A stretch of DNA of 64,000 bases from Methanolobus vulcani (GTDB lineage: Archaea > Halobacteriota > Methanosarcinia > Methanosarcinales > Methanosarcinaceae), in assembly GCF_900100715.1 (NCBI RefSeq), contig NZ_FNCA01000003.1, positions 186,001 through 250,000 on the forward strand. Reading direction: 5' to 3'. The notes beneath the pieces are model-generated. The model ran no database searches. It was not told the origin of the DNA and saw only the letters and a program-made list of their open reading frames with translations. Positions 1 to 9,985 of the stretch are shown piece by piece. A program made the position numbers and the translations under genes. Each line of letters begins with the position of its first letter. Position 1 is the stretch's first letter.

Positions 1-1137
1 AAAATTAAGCAGATCCTGTACAACCTCCTGAGCAATGCGGTCAAATTCACACCTGAAGGTGGAACGATAGATGTGAAGGTGGAAAATGCAGGAAAGATGG
101 TGAGGTTCTCTGTGCAGGATTCTGGCATTGGCATTTCCAGTGAGGACATGAAGAAACTATTCACTCCTTTCACTCAACTGGACTCAGCTGCAAACAGGCA
201 ATACGAAGGAAGCGGACTTGGACTCACCCTTGTAAAGAAATTTGTTGAGCTTCACAATGGTAAACTGGAAGTTGAAAGTGAACCTGGAAAAGGTACAAAA
301 TTCACTTTTGAACTTGCAATCAAAGAGGATCCAAAAGACATAGAAAAGAAAGATACTGCTCTAGAAAAACAGACTGTGGAAATCGATGATAAGAGCTCAT
401 CAGCAGTTTCCACACATATAGAACCAGAGAACAGCACCGGAGATGAGGATCTTATATTAGTTGTCGAAGATGATGATGCCTCCAGAGAACTACTAGAAGA
501 GACTTTAAAATATTCCGGGTACCGGGTAGTGTCCACATCCAGAGGAATGGAAGCAATTGAACTTGCTGAGAAGACACATCCCATCGCCATTACCCTTGAT
601 ATAATGATGCCAGGAATGGATGGATGGGAAGTGTTGAACAAACTGAAGAATAACGAGAAAACAAAAGATATTCCAGTTATTATCACAACAATGCTTGATG
701 AACGAAAAATAGGAACTGCACTTGGAGCCGAGGAACATTTCATTAAGCCGGTCCAGAAGAAAACACTCATAGCTACACTGGAAAGGATACGAAAGGGCAG
801 TACAGACTCACCATTCCATCTGCTTGTTGTGGATGATGAGAAGGTTGCTGTTGAGATGATAGAAGAGATGCTTAAAGGTATGAACTTTGAAGTCACTTCG
901 GCTTTTGGAGGAAAGGAAGCAATTGATATTGCACTGAAGAACCGCCCCGATGCTATACTACTGGACCTGATGATGCCGGAAGTCACTGGCTTTGATGTGA
1001 TCAGAACTTTGAAAAGCAAAGAAGAGAGCCGAGATATTCCTATAATAGTATGTACAGCAAAATATCTTGAAAAAGATGATCTGGAAATACTGAACAAAGA
1101 TATATCCGGAAAGGAGAGTTCAATAAGGAGAAACTGA
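1..1137 (+). CDS. Hybrid sensor histidine kinase, 5'-truncated by the window edge, with two receiver domains
   Basis: The reading frame is open from base 1, so the sensor and phosphoacceptor parts lie outside the window. The visible protein starts in the HATPase domain: an N-box (LLSNAVKFTPEGG) at the very start, a G1 box (DSGIGI) and a G2 box (GSGLGLTL). Two receiver domains follow, each with an acidic pocket and phospho-accepting Asp (TLDIMMP and LLDLMMP). It should autophosphorylate and relay phosphate to its own receivers; the stimulus is unknown. The last codons look abnormal: the protein stops as SSIRRN, while frame +3 continues with GEFNKEKLISHIKNLQ, the expected end of the last receiver helix. 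A small frame-changing deletion near 1105-1115 is therefore likely. No separate response regulator is next to it. Confidence 0.9.
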   Translation, partial: KIKQILYNLLSNAVKFTPEGGTIDVKVENAGKMVRFSVQDSGIGISSEDMKKLFTPFTQLDSAANRQYEGSGLGLTLVKKFVELHNGKLEVESEPGKGTKFTFELAIKEDPKDIEKKDTALEKQTVEIDDKSSSAVSTHIEPENSTGDEDLILVVEDDDASRELLEETLKYSGYRVVSTSRGMEAIELAEKTHPIAITLDIMMPGMDGWEVLNKLKNNEKTKDIPVIITTMLDERKIGTALGAEEHFIKPVQKKTLIATLERIRKGSTDSPFHLLVVDDEKVAVEMIEEMLKGMNFEVTSAFGGKEAIDIALKNRPDAILLDLMMPEVTGFDVIRTLKSKEESRDIPIIVCTAKYLEKDDLEILNKDISGKESSIRRN

Positions 1138-1181
1138 TCTCCCATATAAAGAACCTCCAAAAGAACAAGAAAACCAATTAA
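1105..1181 (+). pseudogene. Out-of-frame C-terminal tail of the hybrid kinase
   Basis: From about 1110 the third frame encodes K-GEFNKEKLISHIKNLQKN-KKTN and then stops at 1179-1181. This is the usual end of receiver domains of this type, which normally read ISGK, a few residues, then a KGEFxKEKL helix. The in-frame protein instead ends eight residues after ISGK. About seven residues plus a frame change are missing, which fits a deletion of roughly 20 bases rather than a single-base error. That is inference from family knowledge; a sequencing error cannot be excluded. Confidence 0.55.
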
Positions 1182-1204
1182 AGACCTGATAGAAATTAAA
1201 AAAG

Positions 1205-1244
1205 ATGCAGCATGAAAAATACCATGTTGCATTTGTACTTTTTT
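1205..1244 (+). terminator. Hairpin terminator after the hybrid kinase
   Basis: ATGCAGCATG (1205-1214) pairs with CATGTTGCAT (1223-1232) with one G-U wobble and an 8-base loop. A run of six T follows at 1239-1244. It sits just after both the in-frame and the frame-shifted end of the kinase. Confidence 0.6.
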
Positions 1245-1603
1245 GAAACTTATGATGTCTGAATCTTGCAGTTGCCGGTGTAGAGATCGGTTTAATTTCT
1301 GCAATTTGATGTTCAAATCATATCTATCCAATGATAATTGTTCAAAAAATAAGATTTATAAATATGCAATAATCGAATATACCTGAAAATTGCTTCAACA
1401 AAAGCTCAATTGAACAATTCAAACCGGAAATAATATTATATATATTTATCGGTTACATGGAGTTTAGAAGATATATAAAAACGAATCGGCAGGCATACAC
1501 AATATAATTAAAAATATGGCACAAAATATATATTTAAAATTCACTATTTATACTTTGTGTGACGGTGTTGCACTGTTCTAAAAAGGTAAACAAAGGAATA
1601 AAT
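1245..1603. other. Intergenic region with the chemoreceptor promoter
   Basis: This stretch is very AT-rich and has no credible ORF. Repeated TATA-like blocks (for example near 1436-1450 and 1525-1540) could serve as archaeal promoters for the chemoreceptor gene. A short AAAGGAATA Shine-Dalgarno-like block precedes the ATG at 1604. No repeat or structured RNA was noticed. Confidence 0.5.
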
Positions 1604-3760
1604 ATGGATTTTAAAAAAATGAATATAAGAAATAGACTTCTCTTATACATCGTTACCAGTATTATTATACTGATGGCCATAAGCACCTATGTGACCGTTC
1701 AAAAAGTCACGGAACAGGAAACAACTATGGCCTTTTCTGAGGCTGAAAGCGTTGCCAAGAGCTATGCATATTACTACGATAGTGATATGCGATCTAATCA
1801 GATGCTGGCTCAGACCATGGCCACAACTATGGAAAACTATGATACAGGCAACAGGGATGAAGTAAATTCGATCCTTAAGAACCTGCTCGAAGAAAACCAG
1901 GGACTTCTGGGTACGTATGTTGCATACGAATCCAATGCATTCGATGGACAAGATTCGGAATATGTAAATGATCAGGGACATGACTCCACTGGAAGATTTA
2001 TTCCATACTGGAGCAGAATCGGTGGTTCTGTTGCTCTTGATCCGCTTGCAGGTTACGAAACAGATGATTATTACCAGCTTCCTAAAACTCTGAAACAGGA
2101 CGTTATACTTGAACCTTTCATGTATAACGGAGTAATGATGATAAGCTACGTTTCCCCGATAATCAAAGATGGAAGTTTTGTGGGAATCGCCGGTGTTGAC
2201 GTTTCTCTTAATTATATTGATGATGAGGTTTCAAAGGTCAGCATCTTTGATACGGGCTATGCATTCATGGTCAGTAACACAGGTCTGTTCATGTCCCATC
2301 CGACTGAAAAGAACTGGATAGGGACCAAGACCCTTGCAGATCTTAATGACCCTGAAATCAATAAAATGGCAGCAGACATCGCAAAAGGAATCAGTGGACG
2401 CATAGAGGTCACTGACCCGACAACTGGAAAAGATGTTGTAATGATATACAGTCCGGTCAAAACGGCTGATTTCGCATTTGTGCTGACAGTACCTAAGCAA
2501 GAAATGTTTGCAGGTGCAATGGAACTTAGAAATCAACTTATCGTTATCTCCATTATTGCCATTATCGCAATGGCCGGAATTGCGTATCTTATCGCACGTT
2601 CCATCACAAAACCTATAGAGAACATAGTTGATGACTTCGAAAAAATATCAACTGATGCGCTTGAAGGAAAGCTTAACAGAAAAGCAGAGACAAATGTAGG
2701 CATTGACTTTGAGGCGATACCCCGCGGACTCAATGAAATTATGCACACGATGACCGGCATTATCACTGATATTAGCAGGAACTCGAATGTTATTGCGAGC
2801 ACATCTGAACAGATGTCTGCTGCAATTGAGGAAGTTACTGCTACATCAGAAGACGTTTCAAGGACTGTCGGAGAAATTGCGTTAGGAGCAAATGAACAGT
2901 CAACTAAGACTGATGATATTTCCCGTGCAATGAGTGATATGTCACTCAGTGTTCAGGACATTGCTACAAATGCACAGATTTCTGCTGAAATTGCTATAGA
3001 GTCAAGTGAAAAGACAAAGGATGTCGGAAACAGGTCTGAAGAATTGATCAAACAGATGGAAGAGATCCAGAAGAGTTCTATGGAATCAGTCGATGCTATC
3101 AAGGGGCTTGAATCAAAATCCAAGATGATTGGTGAGATTGTAAGCCTTATTACCAATATTGCAGACCAGACAAACCTGCTTGCTCTTAATGCTGCTATTG
3201 AGGCTGCAAGGGCAGGAGAACATGGAAAAGGTTTTGCTGTTGTAGCTGATGAGGTTCGCAAACTCGCAGAAGAATCAGGAAATGCAGCAAGCCAGATATC
3301 TGATCTTATTAATGAGATCCAGATTGAGACAAATGTTGTGGTTGATTCAGTTGAGAAAGGAAATACCACCGTACATGAAGGTGTGACTGCACTCAATGAA
3401 ACTGTCAATGCCATGAGGGAGATCGTTGAGGGTTCAATAAAGGTTTCTGAAATGGTCCAGAATATTGCTGCTGCTGCACAGGAGCAGTCTGCCAGCATTG
3501 AGGAAATTACTGCTTCTATTGAAGATGTTACATCCATTTCCCAGGAAACGGCAGCAGGAACCGAGCAAACTTCTGCATCCGTTGAACAGCAGAACGCTTC
3601 CATGCACGAACTGGCGCAGAGCTCACAGGAACTTGCAGGTATGGCAGTTGCTATGCAGGAAATGGTCAGCAAGTTCGTACTTGACAGCGAAGAACAAGTG
3701 ATGCATGAAGATGCACCGAAGAACGCACCAAAATTTGAAGGAAATAAGAAGGGACTTTAA
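1604..3760 (+). CDS. Methyl-accepting chemotaxis protein with dCache sensor
   Basis: This 718-residue transducer has a short basic N-terminus, a membrane helix at about 12-30, an extracellular double-Cache-like sensor to about residue 305, a second helix at about 312-331, a HAMP linker and a long signalling coiled coil. The conserved hairpin tip ([19 protein letters not shown]) is near residue 525. It should control CheA activity in response to an extracellular ligand; the ligand is not evident. A GTG 45 bases upstream is in frame, but the ATG at 1604 has AAAGGA at a suitable distance and gives a normal N-terminus. No che genes lie nearby, so it is an orphan receptor in this window. Confidence 0.93.
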   Translation: MDFKKMNIRNRLLLYIVTSIIILMAISTYVTVQKVTEQETTMAFSEAESVAKSYAYYYDSDMRSNQMLAQTMATTMENYDTGNRDEVNSILKNLLEENQGLLGTYVAYESNAFDGQDSEYVNDQGHDSTGRFIPYWSRIGGSVALDPLAGYETDDYYQLPKTLKQDVILEPFMYNGVMMISYVSPIIKDGSFVGIAGVDVSLNYIDDEVSKVSIFDTGYAFMVSNTGLFMSHPTEKNWIGTKTLADLNDPEINKMAADIAKGISGRIEVTDPTTGKDVVMIYSPVKTADFAFVLTVPKQEMFAGAMELRNQLIVISIIAIIAMAGIAYLIARSITKPIENIVDDFEKISTDALEGKLNRKAETNVGIDFEAIPRGLNEIMHTMTGIITDISRNSNVIASTSEQMSAAIEEVTATSEDVSRTVGEIALGANEQSTKTDDISRAMSDMSLSVQDIATNAQISAEIAIESSEKTKDVGNRSEELIKQMEEIQKSSMESVDAIKGLESKSKMIGEIVSLITNIADQTNLLALNAAIEAARAGEHGKGFAVVADEVRKLAEESGNAASQISDLINEIQIETNVVVDSVEKGNTTVHEGVTALNETVNAMREIVEGSIKVSEMVQNIAAAAQEQSASIEEITASIEDVTSISQETAAGTEQTSASVEQQNASMHELAQSSQELAGMAVAMQEMVSKFVLDSEEQVMHEDAPKNAPKFEGNKKGL

Positions 3761-3779
3761 TTGTCCCTTTTTGTTTTTT
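3749..3779 (+). terminator. Terminator overlapping the chemoreceptor stop codon
   Basis: AAGGGAC (3749-3755) pairs with GTCCCTT (3763-3769), and the stop codon lies in the 7-base loop. T-rich sequence follows to 3779. Confidence 0.7.
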
Positions 3780-3800
3780 GATTTTTATGATACTGATTCC

Positions 3801-6032
3801 TTACTGATACGCCCTTTCATCAATATCCTTTTCTTCCTCGTTAGCTGCATACATTGCAAATGATTCGGCAGCCTGCTCATAGAAATTCATAGCACTGCGT
3901 GATGTTGTTGGTTTTACACGGCTTTTGGCTTTGAGGAAGTGGTCGTAAGTAATCTTGATGCCTTCTGCTTTTTTGAGAGCTTCTTCCTGACTGAGACCTG
4001 GAGTTATCACTTCGCGCAGAGCCAGCATTGAAGCTTCACGACAGATGGACTCGATATCAGCACCAACATAACCTTCAGTTATTTCTGCAAGTTCTTCAAC
4101 GTCCACGTCTTTTGCAAGTGGCTTGTCGGCAAGATGGATGTTGAATATCTTTTCGCGGCTCTGTTTGTCAGGAGGACGAACGTAAATCAGGCGGTCAAAT
4201 CTTCCCGGGCGCAGAAGCGCAGGGTCAACAATATCAGGGCGGTTAGTGGCTGCGACTATCACAACGTCTTTGAGTTCTTCGACTCCATCGATCTCAGTGA
4301 GAATCTGGCTTACAACACGCTCGGTTGCATGGGCATCCACACTTGAACCACGTTCTGATGCCATTGAATCTATTTCATCGAAAAATATTATTGTTGGTGC
4401 AGCCTGTCTTGCTTTTCTGAAGGTTTCACGTACTGCACGCTCGGATTCTCCAACGTAGCGACTGAGGAGTTCCGGTCCTTTGATACTGATGAAGTTTGCC
4501 TCGCTTTCAGTTGCAACAGCTTTTGCGAGCATGGTCTTTCCGGTTCCCGGAGGACCAAAGAGCATGATCCCTCTTGGCGGTTTAGTGTTTACGGTTTCAA
4601 AGAGAGCAGGATATTTCAGAGGCCATTCAACTGCTTCCGCGAGTTCCTGTTTTGCTCCATCAAGGCCGCCGATGTCATCCCATTTCACATGAGGGACTTC
4701 CACGAAAACCTCGCGCATGGCCGAGGGTTCGATGTTCTTCAGAGCTTCATCGAAGTCCTTTTTGGTAACTTCAAGTTTTTCCATGAATTCCGGCGGGATC
4801 TCGTCTTCAACATCATCAATCTTTAGTTCAGGGAGAAGTCTCCTGAGAGCGTGCATTGCAGCCTCTTTACACAGGGATGAGAGGTCAGCACCTACAAAAC
4901 CGTGGGTTACTGCGGCTATTTCTTTTAGCTCGAGGTCTTTTTCAAGTGGCATTCCTCTTGTGTGAACGTAGAGGATCTGCAGCCTTCCGTCTGCATCAGG
5001 AATTCCTACCTCTATCTCACGGTCAAATCTTCCACCACGGCGCAGGGCTTCATCAATAGAATTAGGGCGGTTAGTGGCTGCTATGACTATGACCTTTCCT
5101 CTGGATGCAAGTCCGTCCATGAGGGAGAGTAGCTGAGCAACTATCCTGCGCTCCATTTCCCCAACCACTTCATCTCGTTTTGGAGCTATGGAGTCAATTT
5201 CGTCAACGAAGATGATGGTTGGAGCGTTACGCTGGGCTTCCTCGAAAATCTCACGGAGCTTCTGCTCACTTTCACCGTAGTATTTGGAGACGATCTCTGG
5301 TCCGCTAACTGATATGAAATTGGCATCTGTTTCGCTGGCAACTGCCCTTGCTATCATGGTCTTTCCAGTTCCCGGAGGACCGAATAGCAATACTCCTTTT
5401 GGCGGGTCGATGCCGAGCTTGTTGAATAGTTCCGGGTGCTTGAGCGGGAGTTCTATCATCTCACGTACGAGTCCGAGTTCACGTTGAAGACCTCCGATGT
5501 CCTCATAGGTGACCTGACCTGCGGTGCTTTCTGCAATGGCAGCTTTCTCGCGTAGATTTATCCGGGTGTTGCGGGTCACTACCACCGGACCTGTTGGTTT
5601 GGTGGAGAGTACGACAAAAGAGATGGGATTGTTCACTGTCTCGACACGGATGTTCTGTCCTTTTGCAACGGGACGACCTTCCAGTATCCTGAGTATGAAA
5701 CGTGCTCCGCCCACAAGATGAGTTTCCCTGGTTGGTGCGAGGGTGATAGCTTCTGCTTCTACGACCTGCACTTTTTTGAGTGTAACTGAGTCATCGATAC
5801 CTACTTTGGCGTTATTACGCAGGTTACCGTCTATGCGTACTATGTCCTTGCCTGCATCTTCAAGATAACCCGGCCAGACTATTGCGTAGCATTTCTCCTT
5901 GCTCTTGATCTCGATTATATCGCCGCTTATGGCACCGATCTTTTGCATGAGAGTCTTATCGAGCCTGGCAATTCCCCTGCCTGCATCCCTTGGATAAGCC
6001 TGACCTACTTTTACAGTAATCTCATCTGTCAA
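3801..6032 (-). CDS. cdc48: Cdc48/VCP-type AAA+ ATPase
   Basis: This 743-residue protein has the full archaeal Cdc48 (VAT) layout: an N-terminal double-psi barrel/substrate domain to about residue 190, then two AAA modules. Walker A motifs (GPPGTGKT) are near residues 215 and 492, with Walker B motifs IIFVDEID and IIFFDEID. The second module has the [21 protein letters not shown] signature region. It forms a hexameric unfoldase that feeds substrates to the proteasome or remodels complexes, powered by ATP. The gene is transcribed alone, convergent with the chemoreceptor. The C-terminus (about 25 residues, acidic) is a plausible partner-binding tail. No anomaly was seen. Confidence 0.97.
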   Translation of the reverse strand: MTDEITVKVGQAYPRDAGRGIARLDKTLMQKIGAISGDIIEIKSKEKCYAIVWPGYLEDAGKDIVRIDGNLRNNAKVGIDDSVTLKKVQVVEAEAITLAPTRETHLVGGARFILRILEGRPVAKGQNIRVETVNNPISFVVLSTKPTGPVVVTRNTRINLREKAAIAESTAGQVTYEDIGGLQRELGLVREMIELPLKHPELFNKLGIDPPKGVLLFGPPGTGKTMIARAVASETDANFISVSGPEIVSKYYGESEQKLREIFEEAQRNAPTIIFVDEIDSIAPKRDEVVGEMERRIVAQLLSLMDGLASRGKVIVIAATNRPNSIDEALRRGGRFDREIEVGIPDADGRLQILYVHTRGMPLEKDLELKEIAAVTHGFVGADLSSLCKEAAMHALRRLLPELKIDDVEDEIPPEFMEKLEVTKKDFDEALKNIEPSAMREVFVEVPHVKWDDIGGLDGAKQELAEAVEWPLKYPALFETVNTKPPRGIMLFGPPGTGKTMLAKAVATESEANFISIKGPELLSRYVGESERAVRETFRKARQAAPTIIFFDEIDSMASERGSSVDAHATERVVSQILTEIDGVEELKDVVIVAATNRPDIVDPALLRPGRFDRLIYVRPPDKQSREKIFNIHLADKPLAKDVDVEELAEITEGYVGADIESICREASMLALREVITPGLSQEEALKKAEGIKITYDHFLKAKSRVKPTTSRSAMNFYEQAAESFAMYAANEEEKDIDERAYQ

Positions 6033-6200
6033 GCCATATCACCACAGGACTGTTTTTGAATACGGTATCGACGGTCGTCATCAATAATATATTCAGTAGA
6101 AGTATGATTTAACGTTTCTGGGGTTTTGTGGGAGGAAAATGTGAAGTCAGAAAACATAAAACTGAAACCTAGATAAGTAATGAACTTTAATAAATAATAT

Positions 6201-7502
6201 GTGAGTCAAAAGAATTTATTATTGGCTGCTGTTATAATACTAGGCATCCTAACTATTGCTTTTGCTTTTTCAGACCATACACTTATTTTGAGAGGTAGTT
6301 CTGATTACGCCCCTATTTTTAAAGTCAATTCTGCATTTTTAAAGATGGATGCTGAAAAAGTCAATATTCATTCAGACGTTGTAGTATTCAGATACGTAAA
6401 AGAAATTAGAAAAGAGAATGATGGAGAAATTATACATTTAAATGGCTCACATATGCAAGTCGATTATAAATCAAACTACTTTTTTTCAGTGAACAATGCA
6501 ACAGTTAACATATACATGAATAAACCTACAAGTATTGAAAATAGCAGATCGTACAGTCGTGTAAATGGATATGAAGATTACTACAACATGGAAGCCATTC
6601 GTTCTAATGACATTATATCAATATTACCAAGCCAAGTCAATAGAGTATTATTAGGAGGAAAAGAAATATCAGATTTTGATAAAATTGATGTCGAAATGGG
6701 GACTGGTTATTTGGACTTGCCGGAAGGTAATATTACATTTTACGCATACCATACTTCAAATACAATAATTGAATCTCAAAATATTACTTCTGCTTACATA
6801 AGAGACTTTGAAGGAACATTAAGAATTGATGGAAAACGATATGCTATTGAAAATACAAATTATGTACAATTACAACTAGATCCTAATTCAGATCAGTCTC
6901 TTGTAGTTGATAATAATAATGTATTTCTGGATAGTAATGTAGAGTATGCCAGTATTGATGATAATAGTATAATTGAAATTTGGCCTTTATACTGGTTCAA
7001 TCATGATATTGATAAAATCAATTCTCTTGCTACTATTGTTCTTGTAGCTGTCACATATTTGTATGCTAAAGATAATCGCACAATGGTAAAAGAAAACAAG
7101 AAAATACAAGATACTTTGTATATTCATAAAAGACTTCAGCTTTTCTATTACCCTCTCCAATCTGCTGTTGAAAGTATAATAACTCAAAAGGAATATAGGG
7201 GAGGGTTTTCCCCTATTAACGACGACAATAATTATTATTCCTGTTTGTCTTCACTAGAGAAGTTTGTTGAATATCAGTATTTGGCATCATTAGAACTAAA
7301 ACAATTATTCAATGAATTACTCACAAAAATGTACTTGTATCAAGACAAAAGTCTTTCTTTGAATTTGAAAACATTATCATCACAAACAACCGATGATGAT
7401 GAAATAATAGAAATTCGTTCCAAAGTACTTGCATGTTTGACTAATGAAATAACAATGTTAGAATCTAGATTAGAAAAAATACAAGAGACATATCAATCTT
7501 AA
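6201..7502 (+). CDS. Membrane-anchored protein of unknown function
   Basis: This 433-residue protein starts at GTG with a hydrophobic segment at about 5-23 (signal anchor). A roughly 240-residue predicted extracellular, beta-rich and Asn-rich region follows. A second hydrophobic segment lies at about 272-290 (INSLATIVLVAVTYLYA), and the charged C-terminal part of about 140 residues is helical and probably cytoplasmic. I recognise no family. The gene is markedly AT-rich (third positions mostly A/T) compared with cdc48 and mfnB on either side, which suggests recent acquisition. The extracellular repeats of polar residues would fit a surface sensor or adhesin, but that is only a guess. Confidence 0.75.
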   Translation: MSQKNLLLAAVIILGILTIAFAFSDHTLILRGSSDYAPIFKVNSAFLKMDAEKVNIHSDVVVFRYVKEIRKENDGEIIHLNGSHMQVDYKSNYFFSVNNATVNIYMNKPTSIENSRSYSRVNGYEDYYNMEAIRSNDIISILPSQVNRVLLGGKEISDFDKIDVEMGTGYLDLPEGNITFYAYHTSNTIIESQNITSAYIRDFEGTLRIDGKRYAIENTNYVQLQLDPNSDQSLVVDNNNVFLDSNVEYASIDDNSIIEIWPLYWFNHDIDKINSLATIVLVAVTYLYAKDNRTMVKENKKIQDTLYIHKRLQLFYYPLQSAVESIITQKEYRGGFSPINDDNNYYSCLSSLEKFVEYQYLASLELKQLFNELLTKMYLYQDKSLSLNLKTLSSQTTDDDEIIEIRSKVLACLTNEITMLESRLEKIQETYQS

Positions 7503-7556
7503 CATTGACTACATGCACCTGCACGAATCAAGCAGATAATCAAAAGTAAAAAAAGA

Positions 7557-7574
7557 ATGTAACCGAAGTTACAT
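7557..7574 (-). terminator. Terminator overlapping the mfnB stop codon
   Basis: ATGTAAC (7557-7563) and GTTACAT (7568-7574) form a 7-bp stem with a CGAA tetraloop. On the minus strand it is followed by TTCTTTTTTTAC. The mfnB stop codon forms part of the stem. Confidence 0.7.
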
Positions 7575-8267
7575 CTCATTCCTTAGCTTCTCGACAAGTT
7601 CTGCCTTGATGCAGGAAGTCCTGTCGCCACCGCAGACCATGCCGCGAACACCGATGATGTCAGGCTGGATACGCTTGAGCATTGGAAGGTCCTCGAACTT
7701 GAGGGTTCCGGCAAGTGCGGACTCAAGACCCTGCTGGCGGATAGCTGTTGTGAACTTTGTAAGCTCTTCCTCGTCCATGAACTCAAAAGTTGAGCGTCCG
7801 TCCTTGATACCTGTATCGACCATAACAACATCAACGCCTGCCTTTGCACCGATAGCTGGAAGGAGCTGTGGGTTGATTGAATTGATACGCTCATAGTCAG
7901 AATAACCTGATGCTACAACCTTCTTTGTAGAATCGTAGTTCTTTACAGCCTTTGTGATGTTAGTAAGCATTTCAAGAGCCTGCTCTTCGGTCTGGACATC
8001 ATAAAGACCGACCTTGATATAATCTGCACCTGCAACTGCTGCGCCAAGTGCCGCAAGGGAAGCAGTGCCCGGCTTGAAATTGAAATCACCTATAGTCGCG
8101 CTTATTGGCTTTCCAGCATTAATAGACTCCTTCACAGAACTAATGATCCACGGGAAGTTTGCACCAAGTGAACCTTCTTTAGGATTCTTCACATCAACAA
8201 TGTCAGCACCACCTTCGTATGCTGCAATTGCCTCTTCAGGGTTGATCGGACTGATGAGTAATTTCAT
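7569..8267 (-). CDS. mfnB: (5-formylfuran-3-yl)methyl phosphate synthase
   Basis: The 232-residue protein matches the MfnB (formerly DUF556) family, which makes the furan precursor of methanofuran from two glyceraldehyde-3-phosphate molecules. The N-terminus MKLLISPINPEEA, the DIVDVKNPKEGSLGANFPW segment with the conserved lysine near residue 27, the KVGLYD lysine near residue 86 and the late GVRGMVCGGDR motif are all visible. It is a cytoplasmic TIM-barrel enzyme. The minus-strand leader AAAGAGGTTAAAATT gives a good ribosome site before ATG at 8267. A divergent HisA/HisF-like gene starts within about 50 bases, so the two probably share a compact promoter region. Confidence 0.95.
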   Translation of the reverse strand: MKLLISPINPEEAIAAYEGGADIVDVKNPKEGSLGANFPWIISSVKESINAGKPISATIGDFNFKPGTASLAALGAAVAGADYIKVGLYDVQTEEQALEMLTNITKAVKNYDSTKKVVASGYSDYERINSINPQLLPAIGAKAGVDVVMVDTGIKDGRSTFEFMDEEELTKFTTAIRQQGLESALAGTLKFEDLPMLKRIQPDIIGVRGMVCGGDRTSCIKAELVEKLRNEM

Positions 8268-8313
8268 AATTTTAACCTCTTTTTTTATAGCATGACAGAT
8301 GTATCAATTATAT

Positions 8314-9024
8314 ATGTTTCGTATCATCTTCGTTCTTGATATATTCAACCAGACAATAGTCCATGCACAGGGCGGGAATCGTAGTGAATACAAGCCCATC
8401 CATTTCTCAAGTCACATATGCAATACATCCGATGCAATACAGATAGTAGACACCGTAAAACCAGCAGAAGTCTACATCGCAGACCTCAACCTGCTTGAGA
8501 AGATCGGCAAGAGGGAAAAGAACTTCGATGTCATACAGGCCGTTTCAAAGAACGCAAAAGTAATGCTTGACCCCGGCGTAACATCCGTCTCAGAAATAGA
8601 TGACGTAATGGAAATAGTACAAACCGTCATACTCGGAACCGAGACCGCCTCACTTGAAACAATAAAAGAAGCCAGCTCCCTGTACCCCAAAAGAGTCAGC
8701 GTCAGTATCGATAAGAAGCACGGCAAGATACTCACCAAAGACCCAGACATGCCCGACGATCCACTCAAGATCGTGGAAATCCTCAACGACTACGACCTTG
8801 CAGATATCATAATCCTTGACCTTGACAGAGTTGGAACCGCAAGCGGAGTGGATTCACAATTCTTAAGTAAAATCGTTTCTATCTCAAGGCACAATGTGCT
8901 TCTGGGTGGCGGTGTAAGCAACGTGGAAGACATTAAGACTCTGGAAGATATCGGAATAAAGGGCGCACTTGTGGCAACCGCACTACATAACGGGTCCATT
9001 CCTCTTGAAATGGTCAGGCAGTGA
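8314..9024 (+). CDS. HisA/HisF-family related protein, archaeal type
   Basis: This is a TIM-barrel protein of about 236 residues of the HisA/HisF-related family found in methanogens (TIGR00734-like). It begins MFRIIFVLDIFNQTIVHAQGGNR and ends with LLGGGVSNVEDIKTLEDIGIKGALVATALH, the typical second phosphate-binding half. Substrate and reaction are not established. An in-frame ATG 15 bases upstream (8299) is also possible; neither start has a clear Shine-Dalgarno site. I prefer 8314 because family members start close to the IIFVLD strand. It is divergent from mfnB, which hints at a role in C1-carrier synthesis, but that link is only contextual. Confidence 0.85.
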   Translation: MFRIIFVLDIFNQTIVHAQGGNRSEYKPIHFSSHICNTSDAIQIVDTVKPAEVYIADLNLLEKIGKREKNFDVIQAVSKNAKVMLDPGVTSVSEIDDVMEIVQTVILGTETASLETIKEASSLYPKRVSVSIDKKHGKILTKDPDMPDDPLKIVEILNDYDLADIIILDLDRVGTASGVDSQFLSKIVSISRHNVLLGGGVSNVEDIKTLEDIGIKGALVATALHNGSIPLEMVRQ

Positions 9025-9106
9025 ATCACAATAAATCAAACACTGCAACCTAACCCACCTTTTACGAAATTTTCAGAGTAATATTATATACGAATAAAAA
9101 TAATGT

Positions 9107-9118
9107 GAACTAAAGTTC
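9107..9118. promoter_or_regulatory. Short palindrome in the promoter of the 78-residue protein gene
   Basis: GAACT-AA-AGTTC lies about 25 bases after a TATA-like block (AATATTATATA, 9080-9090), where transcription should begin. It could be an operator. Short palindromes of this length occur by chance, so confidence is low. Confidence 0.3.
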
Positions 9119-9178
9119 AATTTGCATTATTGAATTCAGATTTAAATTCCAATTTAGATTTTAATTATCGGTGTAATC

Positions 9179-9415
9179 ATGGCAGACAACGAAGAAATAG
9201 TAGATATAGGCGAGAACTATGGAGAAATTAAGATGGGAGCAGGCTGGTTCCTGACCATCACACTTGCAACAAGCGAGAGATACGAGAACGAATACATAGA
9301 GATCGCAAAGGAAAGAGGCGGACAGAAAAAATCACGTTTCAACCTCAACCCTAAATACACAAGAACTCTTGGAGAAGCTCTCATCAAATTCGCTGATGAG
9401 AACGGACTTGAGTAA
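9179..9415 (+). CDS. Small conserved-looking protein of unknown function (78 aa)
   Basis: This acidic 78-residue soluble protein starts MADNEEIVDIGENYGEIKM. The middle holds a predicted beta-rich block (GAGWFLTITLATSERYENEY), followed by a basic KKSRFNLNPKYTRTLGEAL segment and a short C-terminal helix. I do not recognise the family. Codon use is like the housekeeping neighbours, and the gene has a classical TATA box and its own strong terminator, so it is a real, independently expressed gene. The beta-strand plus final helix pattern loosely resembles small nucleic-acid-binding folds (PC4/YdbC-like), but this is weak. Confidence 0.8.
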   Translation: MADNEEIVDIGENYGEIKMGAGWFLTITLATSERYENEYIEIAKERGGQKKSRFNLNPKYTRTLGEALIKFADENGLE

Positions 9416-9437
9416 CCATTACGGTTACTCCTTTTTT
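9410..9437 (+). terminator. Strong terminator after the 78-residue protein gene
   Basis: GAGTAACC (9410-9417) pairs perfectly with GGTTACTC (9423-9430) around a 5-base loop, followed by CTTTTTT. It overlaps the stop codon. Confidence 0.85.
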
Positions 9438-9505
9438 ACTTCATCCGTCTATTTTACCAGAACTGATTTTTATCTAGTAGCTTACTCATCTAAACAACTT
9501 TTGTT

Positions 9506-9523
9506 GGAATAAACATATATTCC
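9506..9523. promoter_or_regulatory. GGAATA-N6-TATTCC inverted repeat
   Basis: This 18-base inverted repeat lies about 28 bases upstream of the 121-residue membrane protein gene. It may be an operator or part of the promoter. Nothing else supports it. Confidence 0.3.
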
Positions 9524-9550
9524 TGCAAACAAATTATTAAATGTGAGAGT

Positions 9551-9916
9551 ATGGGTAATTTGTCTTCAATCCCAAATATAGTATTAGAATCGTTTCGTAG
9601 CCCACTGAAACAAACAGATATAGTCCAGAAGGATGATTCAAAAATAAGTCTTAAGACATCTTCAATTTATGTAGATAAGACGTCGGACACCCTTGGTACT
9701 CAAGCAAATGGGAATATCTCACTTTCACCGACATTTAAAGTAGCATTCATTGCAGTATCAGTAGCTACATTGCTGGCATTCATAACAAATTTGTATATTG
9801 CTTTTTCATATCCCGAACTCACAGAAGCTCAAAATAATGTACTATCTATTTGCGAGAATATTGTCACTACTGGTTTTGGAGCCATAGTCGGTTTGCTTGG
9901 TGGAAAAGCTGCTTAA
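9551..9916 (+). CDS. Small membrane protein of unknown function (121 aa)
   Basis: The first 60 residues are polar and Ser/Thr-rich. They are followed by a membrane helix (VAFIAVSVATLLAFITNLYIAF, about 75-96) and a second, weaker hydrophobic segment at the C-terminus (IVTTGFGAIVGLLGGKA). The start at ATG 9551 lacks a strong ribosome site. Composition is AT-rich relative to the flanking tmk gene. No family is recognised; a helix ending in GLLGGKAA resembles membrane tails of some mobile-element-associated proteins, but no element is visible here. Confidence 0.65.
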   Translation: MGNLSSIPNIVLESFRSPLKQTDIVQKDDSKISLKTSSIYVDKTSDTLGTQANGNISLSPTFKVAFIAVSVATLLAFITNLYIAFSYPELTEAQNNVLSICENIVTTGFGAIVGLLGGKAA

Positions 9917-9985
9917 AAGCTCAAATAACAGCACTAAATAGTCCAAAAAACAAGGAAAAAAGAGATTTCAATTCTCAATCCCTAT

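Noticed and set aside
252-1331. Long minus-strand ORF opposite the hybrid kinase
   Set aside because: Low-complexity Ser/Ile-rich product fully antisense to receiver domains; a typical shadow.
2953-3672. Minus-strand 239-codon ORF inside the chemoreceptor
   Set aside because: Antisense shadow of the coiled coil, with Ser/Ala/Ile-rich composition and no motif.
9960-9985. Possible terminator of tmk (GAGA..TCTC with T-run on the minus strand)
   Set aside because: The stem is only about four pairs and imperfect.
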